DNA of 32,862 bases from Treponema sp. GTDB lineage: Bacteria; Spirochaetota; Spirochaetia; Treponematales; Breznakiellaceae. The stretch spans positions 1 to 32,862 of the forward strand of contig JAISEB010000263.1 of NCBI GenBank assembly GCA_031264395.1, in the 5' to 3' direction. Of the stretch, positions 24,935 through 32,862 are shown piece after piece (the stretch's first letter is position 1; each line of letters begins with the position of its first letter). The position numbers and the translations under genes are program-made. A model generated the notes under the pieces. It was not told the origin of the DNA, made no database searches, and worked only from the letters and a program-made list of their open reading frames with translations.

Positions 24935-26855
24935 TTTCCTCTTCACCGTGTTCCCGTATCACCGCCATAAAGCCCTCCCCGTATCTTTCCAGTTTCACCG
25001 ATCCCACGCCTCTTATGTTCAGAAACTGGCCGGGGGTAAGGGGCCGCTTCCGGCACATTTCCCGGAGGCTGGAGTCGGGGAAAATAATATAGGCGGGCGC
25101 GGCGGCTTCCTTCGCCAGGCGGTTCCGCAGTTCCCTGAGCTTTAGAAAAAGCGCGTCTTCCGCGCCGCCGGACTCAGGATCCCCGCCTGAAGAAGGCGCC
25201 TTTTTCCGGTTTTCTTTTCCCTTTTCCGCGTCTTCCGGGCCCGGGCCGCGCCGTTCCCGCGGCGCGCCCCCGTGCGTACGCGGCGCGTCTTTGGGCAGCA
25301 TCATCTTGAGGATCTTCCCTTCGCTTACAATCTCCCTCCAGCGCGGCCCCAGGCGCAGAACCGGGTATTCGTCGCCCTCAAGGCCAAGGTACTGTTCCGC
25401 TATGAGGTGATCCGTTATCCGCCGGATCAGGCGGGGATCCGTGTCCGCCATGATGCCGTACGTGCTCAGGGTATCGCAGCGGGAGGCGCGGATCTTTTCG
25501 TTTTTATCGCCCCGGAGTATGCCTGTCACCATGGTTTTGCCGAAGGACCGGCCCCGCTCGGCGAGCCTGAACACGCAGGAGATAATTTTCCGCGCCTCAA
25601 GGGCAACGTCGGCCTCCTCGTAAACGGTGTTGCAGTTGGAGCAGTTGCCGCACCAGGCGGGGCCTGATTCCCCAAAATAAGAGAGCAGGCGTGAGCGGAG
25701 GCAGTCGGAAGCGGTGGCGTAGAAGGTCATTGCTTTGAGGAGTTCCAGATTGTGTTCCACAAGAGCCTGATCTTTTACATCGTCTTCATCCTGGCTGTTA
25801 CGGATAAGGTAGGTGTTGATCCGCACGTCCTGCGGGCTGTAAAGGAGAATGCAATCCGCCTTTTCCCCGTTCCGGCCGGCCCGGCCCGCCTCCTGGTAAT
25901 AACTTTCGATATTTTTAGGCATGTTGTAGTGGATCACAAAGGACACGCCCGGCTTGTCTATCCCCATGCCGAAAGCGTTGGTGGCCACCATAACGGGTTT
26001 CCTGTCACAGATAAAATCATCCTGATTGTCCCGCCGTTCCCGGTCGTTAAGGCCGGCGTGGTACCGGGTTACGCCGAAACCTTCGGCATCAAGGGCGCGG
26101 CACACTTCCTCCACGGTCTTCCGGGTGGAGCAGTAGATGATCCCGCTCTTGTCCCGCCGGGAAGAAAGGCATTCCAGCAGGGCGGCGAACCTGTCGCGGG
26201 GCTTCTGCACCTCAAAATACAGATTGCCCCGGTCAAAACCCGTGGTCAGGCTGTAGGGATCGCGGAGGGACAGGGCGCGCCTGATGTCGTCTTTTACCCT
26301 GCCTGTGGCGGTGGCGGTAAAGGCGGCGGTGATGGGCCGCGTTTTGAGCCGGCGGATAAAGGCGGTGATCTCAAGATAGCTGGGACGGAAATCGTGGCCC
26401 CACTGGGACACGCAGTGGGCCTCGTCTATGACCACAAGGGCGATTCCCGGCGAGGAAGAAGACGGTTCGGCAAGCCGGGAGGGGAACCCCTTTTGCAGCC
26501 GTTCCGGGGCAATGTAGAGGATGCGGTATTCACCCCGGAAGGCGCGAAAAACCGTCTCCGTGTATTCGCCCGGGTCAAGGGAACTGTTAAGAAAAGCGGC
26601 GGAAATCCCCGCGGCCTCCAGGGCGTTTACCTGATCTTTCATAAGGGAGATAAGGGGGGAAATGACCAGAGTAAGGCCCTCCAGAAGCATGGCGGGGATC
26701 TGGTAGCAGAGGGACTTTCCGGCCCCGGTCGGCATTACCGCAAGCACGTCCCGGCCGGCGAGGATGGCGTCTATAACCTCTTCCTGGCCGGGGCGGAAAC
26801 GCGGGTACCCGAAACAGCGCCTGAGTATGTCCGCTTTGCCTGCGCCGCCCGTCAC
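24921..26855 (-). CDS. recQ: ATP-dependent DNA helicase RecQ
   Basis: FRPGQEEVIDAILAGRDVLAVMPTGAGKSLCYQIPA, VIDEAHCVSQWGHDFRPSY, ATNAFGMGIDKPGVSFVIHYNMP, YYQEAGRAGRNGE, C-terminal HRDC-like region. Confidence 0.95.
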   Translation of the reverse strand: MTGGAGKADILRRCFGYPRFRPGQEEVIDAILAGRDVLAVMPTGAGKSLCYQIPAMLLEGLTLVISPLISLMKDQVNALEAAGISAAFLNSSLDPGEYTETVFRAFRGEYRILYIAPERLQKGFPSRLAEPSSSSPGIALVVIDEAHCVSQWGHDFRPSYLEITAFIRRLKTRPITAAFTATATGRVKDDIRRALSLRDPYSLTTGFDRGNLYFEVQKPRDRFAALLECLSSRRDKSGIIYCSTRKTVEEVCRALDAEGFGVTRYHAGLNDRERRDNQDDFICDRKPVMVATNAFGMGIDKPGVSFVIHYNMPKNIESYYQEAGRAGRNGEKADCILLYSPQDVRINTYLIRNSQDEDDVKDQALVEHNLELLKAMTFYATASDCLRSRLLSYFGESGPAWCGNCSNCNTVYEEADVALEARKIISCVFRLAERGRSFGKTMVTGILRGDKNEKIRASRCDTLSTYGIMADTDPRLIRRITDHLIAEQYLGLEGDEYPVLRLGPRWREIVSEGKILKMMLPKDAPRTHGGAPRERRGPGPEDAEKGKENRKKAPSSGGDPESGGAEDALFLKLRELRNRLAKEAAAPAYIIFPDSSLREMCRKRPLTPGQFLNIRGVGSVKLERYGEGFMAVIREHGEEENGRV

Positions 26856-27892
26856 AGCTGATCCGGGAAAGGCTCCCGGGGGGGACGCACCGTTTCCCGG
26901 TGCATTTCGCGGTTAATCATGGAAAGCACCAGCGTCGTACCCAGGGGCAGCCGGTAGGGCACGGTAAAATCGCCGCCGGGATACTCGACGGTAACGATGC
27001 GCCGCTCTTCCCCCGACGGCAGAATGGCGTCGAGCCGGACCGGAAGGGGGTAGGGATTTTTGGGAACGGGATAGGTAAAAAGGCCGAAGATCTCCCCCTC
27101 TTCAAGATCGGAGGGAGAAGTAACGGTGAGCCGTATGAGGCCGTCCTGCCTTACCCGCGTTCCTTCGCCCGGGTCCTGGGCCGTCACGGTTTCGCCCTTT
27201 TCCCCTTCCCTGGGATCACGCACCGTAAAAACAAAATTCATCCCCATCTGCCGGAGCTGTTCAAGGCTCGCGGAAACCGAAAGGCCGGTAAAACCCGGCA
27301 TGACCACCGTTACGTTTTCCGGGCCCAGGCTCACCACAAATTCCAGCGCCGTCGCCCCGGATATTTCCCTGCCCGGCTCCGGGTTCTGCCTGAGAATTAC
27401 CCCCGGCGCTTCGGCGGAATGCTGGTACATGAAAGGTTCCCTGAGCGAAAGCAGGGGCTGGGGGGAAGAGGCGAACATGGTCTGGAGATCCATACGGACC
27501 TCGTCTATGTTTCTCCCTATGTAGTTTTCCACCCGGTCTATAATTACCCCCTGGCTCACCACAAGCCAGACGCGGCGGCCCGCCTTGACTATGGCGCCGG
27601 CCCTGGGGTCCTGCTCCAGCACAAGCCCCTTGTCGTAGGACGACTGCGAATAGCGGAGGCGGATGCGGGGATCAAGCTCCTTGACCTGAAGTTCAAGCAG
27701 GGCGTCGGTAAGTTCCTTGCCCCGGACTTCGGGAACCATGGTTTCTTCCGCTCCCCGCACGGCGACAAAAAAAACCGAAAGGGCGACTATCCCCACAAAC
27801 ACAAGAAGCCCCGCGGCCATGGAAATAAAAAGCCGCAGATGGTTGGCGACATAACTTTCCATGGCGTCAAAATCAAAATGTATCAGTTTCAT
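26852..27892 (-). CDS. PASTA-domain membrane protein
   Basis: One N-terminal TM followed by repeated PASTA-like units (MVPEVRGKELTDALLELQ...GLVLEQDPRAGAIVKAGRRVWLVVSQG; VVMPGFTGLSVSASLEQLRQMG...TVTAQDPGEGTRV). No kinase domain. Confidence 0.85.
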   Translation of the reverse strand: MKLIHFDFDAMESYVANHLRLFISMAAGLLVFVGIVALSVFFVAVRGAEETMVPEVRGKELTDALLELQVKELDPRIRLRYSQSSYDKGLVLEQDPRAGAIVKAGRRVWLVVSQGVIIDRVENYIGRNIDEVRMDLQTMFASSPQPLLSLREPFMYQHSAEAPGVILRQNPEPGREISGATALEFVVSLGPENVTVVMPGFTGLSVSASLEQLRQMGMNFVFTVRDPREGEKGETVTAQDPGEGTRVRQDGLIRLTVTSPSDLEEGEIFGLFTYPVPKNPYPLPVRLDAILPSGEERRIVTVEYPGGDFTVPYRLPLGTTLVLSMINREMHRETVRPPREPFPDQL

Positions 27893-27920
27893 GGTTTTCC
27901 CCGTTCATGTTTTTTGCCGC

Positions 27921-28868
27921 TTATGCCCGCCCGGCGCCAAGCCGGGTTCCGATAAAATCCCTTGCCCCGTTAAGAAAGGCCCGCCATTCCAGCGCCTTCC
28001 TCTTTTCAAACTGAAGGATCTCCGCCGCCAAAACTCCGTCTCCCGTTTGTATCAATATCCCGTGCCTTTTGTCTACACCCAGAACAAGACCCGGCGCGGC
28101 CCCTTCCCCGGCGGGCGGGGGAGGCGCAGGATGCGCCCGCAGTATGTAGAGATCCGTTCCGTTGCAGAATGTCCTGGAGAGCGGCCAGGGGGTAAAGGCC
28201 CGTATCCTCGCGTCTATGAGCGCGGCGCCGGCCGTCCAGTCTATGATACCGTCTTCCCGGGAAATAAGGGAGCAGTACACCGCTTCTCCGTGGTTCTGCG
28301 GCCGGCCCCGCGCGCTTCCGTCCGCGACAGCCTCAAGCAAAGGGGGCAGCATGGCGGCGGATTTGAGGGCGGCGGCGAGCGAAAGGCTTTCGGACGTTTC
28401 GCGCCCATTCAGGGGAATGATTTCCTGCGCCAGAATATCGCCGCTGTCCATTTCCGGCGCGAGGCGCTGTATGGTGACACCTGTTTCCGCGTCGCCGTTC
28501 AGTATGGCCCCGGCAATGGGAGAAGGGCCGCGGTATCTGGGCAAAAGACTCGGATGTATGTTGACGCCGCCCAGCGGAAAAAGCGAAAGAAATTTGGGGC
28601 CAAAGATCCGGCCGTAGGCAAAGGATACAAGAAGATCCGGCTTCAGCGCGCGGACGGCTTCCCGCGCCGCCCCGTCAAGTTTTTCCGGCTTGAGGACAGG
28701 GACGGAAAGCCGCACGGCGGCGGCGGCGGCCTCGGTGGGCTCGCGTTTCCCGCTCCGGCCGCGCGGGCTGTCGGGATTGGTAAGGACGGCGGCAAGCTCC
28801 GCGGCCTTCGCGGCCGCTTCCATGGAAGGCACGGCAATGGCGGGGCTTCCGGCAAAGAGGAGCCTCAT
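27921..28868 (-). CDS. fmt: Methionyl-tRNA formyltransferase
   Basis: MRLLFAGSPAIAVPSMEAAAKAAELAAVLTNPD, GGVNIHPSLLPRYRGPSPIAGAILNGDAETGVTIQRLAPEMDSGDILAQ. Confidence 0.95.
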   Translation of the reverse strand: MRLLFAGSPAIAVPSMEAAAKAAELAAVLTNPDSPRGRSGKREPTEAAAAAVRLSVPVLKPEKLDGAAREAVRALKPDLLVSFAYGRIFGPKFLSLFPLGGVNIHPSLLPRYRGPSPIAGAILNGDAETGVTIQRLAPEMDSGDILAQEIIPLNGRETSESLSLAAALKSAAMLPPLLEAVADGSARGRPQNHGEAVYCSLISREDGIIDWTAGAALIDARIRAFTPWPLSRTFCNGTDLYILRAHPAPPPPAGEGAAPGLVLGVDKRHGILIQTGDGVLAAEILQFEKRKALEWRAFLNGARDFIGTRLGAGRA

Positions 28869-29368
28869 GTCTTCCAGGCCCGCCTCTTTGCCGCCGCCTT
28901 TTCCATTTTGGCAAGCAGCCTGTTCCGCTTCTGTTCGGGAAGGCGGTCGGTAAAGAGTATCCCCTCCAGATGATCGTATTCGTGCAGTATGACGCGGGCC
29001 AGCACGCCGCCCGCTTCCAGGGTAAAGGGACGGCCCTTTTCATTCCAGGCCTGAACCTTCACCGTCCTGGGCCGTACCACGTCGGCCCAGACGCCGGGAA
29101 GCGAAAGGCAGCCTTCCTCATACTTCGCCGTCTCCTGGGAGGTCTCTATAATGGACGGATTGACAAACACCCTGGGCTCCTGCCCTTCTACCTGAACCAC
29201 AAAAAGCCGCTTCATAAAACCAACCTGGGGCCCGGCAAGCCCCACGCCCTTGCCGTCCTTAAGGGCCGCTATCATTTCCCCGGCAACGCCTGATATCTGG
29301 TCGTCGATTGTTGACACCGGTTCCGCCTTCATGCGGAGCAGTTCATTTCCCAGGGTAAGTATCTTCAT
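28865..29368 (-). CDS. def: Peptide deformylase
   Basis: GKGVGLAGPQVG, EEGCLSLPGVWADV, VILHEYDHLEGILFTDRL (three deformylase motifs). 4-bp overlap with fmt. Confidence 0.95.
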   Translation of the reverse strand: MKILTLGNELLRMKAEPVSTIDDQISGVAGEMIAALKDGKGVGLAGPQVGFMKRLFVVQVEGQEPRVFVNPSIIETSQETAKYEEGCLSLPGVWADVVRPRTVKVQAWNEKGRPFTLEAGGVLARVILHEYDHLEGILFTDRLPEQKRNRLLAKMEKAAAKRRAWKT

Positions 29369-29476
29369 GTTCTAAATAGTAATAAAAAAAACGGAGAACC
29401 GGCAAGGGTAAAATGCGCGTAACGGGGAATTCGGAATTCAACCACGGCCCCTCATGGGTGTATGTACGAAGAAGTT

Positions 29477-29556
29477 AACCACAGACTTCACGGACAGAAC
29501 CGGACTTTCAGTTTCAAATGTATATTTTGTCCGTGTTGGTCCATGTCGTCCGTGGT
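29477..29556. repeat. CCGTGG-type inverted-repeat element, copy B
   Basis: AACCACAGACTTCACGGACAGAACCGGACTTTCAGTTTCAAATGTATATTTTGTCCGTGTTGGTCCATGTCGTCCGTGGT, closely matching copy A at 16552-16650. Confidence 0.8.
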
Positions 29557-29604
29557 ACCTGGGTAAACAGACGGACTACTTCGTAGACCCGCTTGTGTCT
29601 ATTG

Positions 29605-30459
29605 TCACGGAGCTGGCATTTTTTTGAAAGAAGTTCTGAATATTTCGGTTACCGGCCTGCCTATCCAGGGCTGGGGCATTTTTACACCAAAAATGTACGC
29701 GATTGTGGCGGGAATATCATATATCATGACCATGGATTTTATCGTATGGCCAGCTTTGATATTTTTTCCGAAAAATATAAGCGGAATGTTCCGTTCCATG
29801 GGCGTATCGCCGCCATGATCCTTTCCGATGCCTCCGTGATCCGCGGTCAGGATGAAAACGGTGTCATCATAATTTCCGGAATCTTTTACGCCCTTTTCTA
29901 TTATGGCCGCAAAAGAATCGAGCTGGGTCAGAAGTTCGTAGTAGGGAGGCGTATCATGCCCCTTTTCATGACCCCGGTGATCCGGTTCATCAAACTGGAT
30001 AAACGTAAAGTCCGGTTTCTCCCTCTTGATGTAGTCCGCTATTTTTTCAGCCATGGCGGAATCGTATGAAAGCCCGGGAAGCATCTCTTTGTGATGCACC
30101 ACCGTATCCGGGCAGAACAGTCTCATGAGGTCCCATTCATAAAAATAAGCGGTCTTGAATTCCGGCCGCTGATCCTTTATCAGTGCGAAGATTGTCGGGA
30201 ATATACCGTAATGATCCACCGGGGTTTCAAATGCCGGAACCTCCGTATCCCAGTCTATATAGCCGTGAATATCCGGGCCGGCACCCATAATCATGGAAGC
30301 CCAGTTACAGGAACTTTTCGCCGGTCTGACGCACCGGGCGTTCATGGCGCAAGCCCCGTTTTTTGCCATGCGTTTTGCCAAAGGCATGTCAGCCTTCGGG
30401 AAGCTGTATGCACCCCAGGCGTCAAAACCTATCACTACAACTTTCGTTTCGCCGCTCAT
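29605..30459 (-). CDS. Alkaline phosphatase superfamily / type I phosphodiesterase-like hydrolase
   Basis: KVVVIGFDAWGAY, SSCNWASMIMGAGPDIHGY, FIQFDEPDHRGHEKGH, VFILTADHGGIGKDHGG: metal-ligand pattern of the superfamily. Confidence 0.82.
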   Translation of the reverse strand: MSGETKVVVIGFDAWGAYSFPKADMPLAKRMAKNGACAMNARCVRPAKSSCNWASMIMGAGPDIHGYIDWDTEVPAFETPVDHYGIFPTIFALIKDQRPEFKTAYFYEWDLMRLFCPDTVVHHKEMLPGLSYDSAMAEKIADYIKREKPDFTFIQFDEPDHRGHEKGHDTPPYYELLTQLDSFAAIIEKGVKDSGNYDDTVFILTADHGGIGKDHGGDTPMERNIPLIFFGKNIKAGHTIKSMVMIYDIPATIAYIFGVKMPQPWIGRPVTEIFRTSFKKMPAP

Positions 30460-31475
30460 TTTTCCTCCACCTGTAATACGTCATTCTCCGGGATAGTTAT
30501 GAATACTTCACTTCCTTCATGGTAAAGCCGCGCCGTATCATAGAGTATGTCTATGTTGAATTCCACTCTGCCGCACTGAACCGCATAGCGTATAATGTTT
30601 CCGTGGGAGGTACTGCCCCGTACTGCCCCTTTTAGTGTCCAGGCCCCGGCCCTGTCCGCAGCTTCATTTGAAATACCGATAACTTCGGGCCGCACGACGA
30701 CATTAGTGCAAGGGTACGAACTTCCTGTCAATGTGTTAAAATCGCTGGCGTTCACGATATTGTAGTGCCCGATAAAGGAAGCGGCGAATTTTGTTTTTGG
30801 TGAAGCGTATAGTTCCGTGGCGGTTCCGGACTGTTCAAGATAGCCGACGTTGAAAAGGTGTATTCTGTCGGAGATAACCATGGCCTCGTCCTGATCGTGG
30901 GTAACAAAGATCGTAGTGATTTTTAGATCCCGTTGTATGCGCCGGATTTCACTCTGAAGATTGCGTCTCAACAGGGCGTCTATGGCACTCATGGGTTCGT
31001 CCAAGAGCAGGACCTTGGGCTCCATGACCAAGGCACGGGCAAGAGCAACACGCTGCTGCTGACCCCCGGAAAGCTGGCTGGGATACTGCTTTGTCTTTTC
31101 CGTAAGTCCTACCATGTCGAGCATGGTTCCAACCTTTTCATTGATGCTCTTTCTGTCCATCTTCTTGATGTGAAGGCCAAACCCCACGTTCTGTTCCACA
31201 TTCAGGTTGGGGAAAAGGCTGTATTGCTGGAACACCATGCCTATGGCCCGCTGTCTGGGGGAAAATTCTGTGATATCTACGCCGTCAAGATAAATCTTTC
31301 CCGATGTGACCGTCTCAAGCCCCGCAAGACAGCGCAAAAGGGTACTCTTGCCGCAACCAGACGGACCCAGGAGGGTAACAAGTTCTCCCTTGTTGACACT
31401 CAGGGTAATCCCCTTGAGGGCCTGCATGTTTCCGGGAAACACCTTGTATATGTTGTCAAATTGTATGTAGGCCAT
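30456..31475 (-). CDS. ABC transporter ATP-binding protein (PotA/FbpC/PhnT-type)
   Basis: Walker A LLGPSGCGKSTLLRCLAGLE, Q-loop, signature QLSGGQQQRVALARALV, Walker B VLLLDEPMSAIDALLR, C-terminal TOBE-like region. Confidence 0.93.
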   Translation of the reverse strand: MAYIQFDNIYKVFPGNMQALKGITLSVNKGELVTLLGPSGCGKSTLLRCLAGLETVTSGKIYLDGVDITEFSPRQRAIGMVFQQYSLFPNLNVEQNVGFGLHIKKMDRKSINEKVGTMLDMVGLTEKTKQYPSQLSGGQQQRVALARALVMEPKVLLLDEPMSAIDALLRRNLQSEIRRIQRDLKITTIFVTHDQDEAMVISDRIHLFNVGYLEQSGTATELYASPKTKFAASFIGHYNIVNASDFNTLTGSSYPCTNVVVRPEVIGISNEAADRAGAWTLKGAVRGSTSHGNIIRYAVQCGRVEFNIDILYDTARLYHEGSEVFITIPENDVLQVEEK

Positions 31476-31476
31476 A

Positions 31477-32298
31477 TTATTCCCCTGCGTTCACGGTTTT
31501 GATTTTTGAAGATTTATCCTGATCCCTCATTTGCAGGTACAGAGCGCTCAGGGATACGGACAAGGTAATGATCATCAGGACTACCAGTACAACGCTGGAA
31601 ACCTGTATGGGCTGGTTACGGGTGGCAAAAAGGTAGAGCTGGGCAGTCTCATAAATAGAAGCCGCGATAATCCGTACCATGGCGTAATCGCCAAAGATGC
31701 CGGCCATGCACATGAGCATGGAAACCATGATACCCGAAACCATGCAGGGCACGACTATCCTGAAAAAGGCGTAGAGCCTCCCGGCGCCGAGAATTTCCGC
31801 CGCCTCAATGAGTTGCCTGAGGTTGACTGCGTACATATTGTTTCGTATGGCCCTGAAAGTAATGGGCAACCCGCCGACACAGTAAATACAGATGAGCATG
31901 ACAAGCCGGTTTGAAAATATGGTACCCGATCCGGCGTATGTTGCCAGTACCGCCGTGGCAAGCACGACGCCGTTAATGGTGTAGGGTACCATGCTGATCA
32001 ATTCAAGGACGCGCTCCAGCCTGGGTGAATAAACCAAAGCCGTATAAAGCGCCAGAATCACGAACAGCGAAGTCATGCACACGGGTATGATGGAAATGGC
32101 GACACTGCGGAGTACAGCCATGATAAACCGCCTGTCCGAAAGGATCTGGATGTAGTATTTGAGGGTGAAACCCCTAGGTAATATGCGGGTCCAGTTTAAG
32201 GTAAACGAATATATCAGGGTTGTGGCAAGTGGTATGGTCAGATACAATAATACCACAATTAAAAAAATAACGCCGCCTTTGCCTGTTTTGGTTTTCAA
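31477..32298 (-). CDS. ABC transporter permease (PotC-like, binding-protein-dependent)
   Basis: Six-TM style permease; EAA-like loop QLIEAAEILGAGRLYAFFRIVVPCMVSGI. Confidence 0.85.
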   Translation of the reverse strand: MKTKTGKGGVIFLIVVLLYLTIPLATTLIYSFTLNWTRILPRGFTLKYYIQILSDRRFIMAVLRSVAISIIPVCMTSLFVILALYTALVYSPRLERVLELISMVPYTINGVVLATAVLATYAGSGTIFSNRLVMLICIYCVGGLPITFRAIRNNMYAVNLRQLIEAAEILGAGRLYAFFRIVVPCMVSGIMVSMLMCMAGIFGDYAMVRIIAASIYETAQLYLFATRNQPIQVSSVVLVVLMIITLSVSLSALYLQMRDQDKSSKIKTVNAGE

Positions 32299-32862
32299 TT
32301 TACGTTGCCCCTGGAACAGAGCTTTCTTACCAGGTTGGAAAATCCTAAAACCAGAAAGATAAAAGCCAGCATAATCATGGAAAATGCCGATCCCATGTTC
32401 GGCCTGGGACGGTTATCGCCGACAAAAATGCTTGCGATGTTTATCCCCATGAGAGGCGCGTTGCTTAACATTACCATGGGCGTAGCATAGGCAGTTATGG
32501 CATTCGCAAAGAGCATGGAAAAGGTACCGGTTATGGACGGGATCATGACAGGAATGCCCACCTTGATCCAGAATTGAAGGGAGCTTGCTTGAAGCAACTC
32601 TGCCGATTCCTGCCACTCGGGCCGTATAGCCTCGAAAGCCGGAAGCATAAGGAGGGTACCCATGGGTATCTGGAAATAGATATACAGCAAAAAGAGACCC
32701 CGCAGGGTGTAAAGATTATATTCCGCCAAGGGCCTAAAGTTTATCGCCTTGCCGGTCAACACAAGGACACCTGAAACTCCAAGGAGGGAAATAAACGAAA
32801 AGGCCAGGGGGACGCCCCAGAAATTGGCTGTTACCGTCAGAAGGGTCATGTAGAGCCGCTTT
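32295..32862 (-). CDS. ABC transporter permease (PotB-like), 5' end beyond the window
   Basis: Permease with EAA-like loop EWQESAELLQASSLQFWIKVGIPVMIPSI. Frame stays open past the ORF-track start to the window end (KRLYMTLL...). Confidence 0.82.
   Translation of the reverse strand, partial: KRLYMTLLTVTANFWGVPLAFSFISLLGVSGVLVLTGKAINFRPLAEYNLYTLRGLFLLYIYFQIPMGTLLMLPAFEAIRPEWQESAELLQASSLQFWIKVGIPVMIPSITGTFSMLFANAITAYATPMVMLSNAPLMGINIASIFVGDNRPRPNMGSAFSMIMLAFIFLVLGFSNLVRKLCSRGNVN

Noticed and set aside
26852-27892. PASTA-domain Ser/Thr kinase
   Set aside because: No kinase catalytic motifs are present. Only a TM segment and PASTA-like repeats are seen.

Overview
This is a mostly GC-rich, densely coded bacterial chromosome segment. 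Its gene content looks spirochaete/Treponema-like, but that is an impression from protein style; no database was searched. Two AT-rich islands stand out: an acyltransferase-3 gene truncated at the left edge (1-572), and a two-gene restriction-modification (R-M) module (21775-23900). Minus-strand gene groups include parE-parC-coiled-coil; an acyl-CoA synthetase with citrate synthase; aroDE-rpiA-DUF6062; def-fmt-PASTA-recQ-aat; and an ABC transporter with an alkaline-phosphatase-superfamily enzyme. Plus-strand genes include a DUF3298-like lipoprotein, a class III nucleotidyl cyclase, a divergent EF-G paralogue and a long-chain acyl-CoA synthetase. Main points for follow-up: (1) parC is split by a single in-frame TAG with the reading frame intact on both sides. 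(2) The R-M island is bracketed by a 21-bp inverted repeat (20/21 match). (3) That repeat abuts a 147-bp cloverleaf-like palindromic element of three hairpin arms closed by a 9-bp stem. (4) A dispersed family of intergenic hairpins has variable stems but conserved apical motifs. (5) A roughly 80-100 bp CCGTGG-type inverted-repeat element occurs twice. (6) The EF-G paralogue has lost the catalytic His of the DTPGH motif. I found no CRISPR array, rRNA, tRNA or recognisable transposase/integrase.
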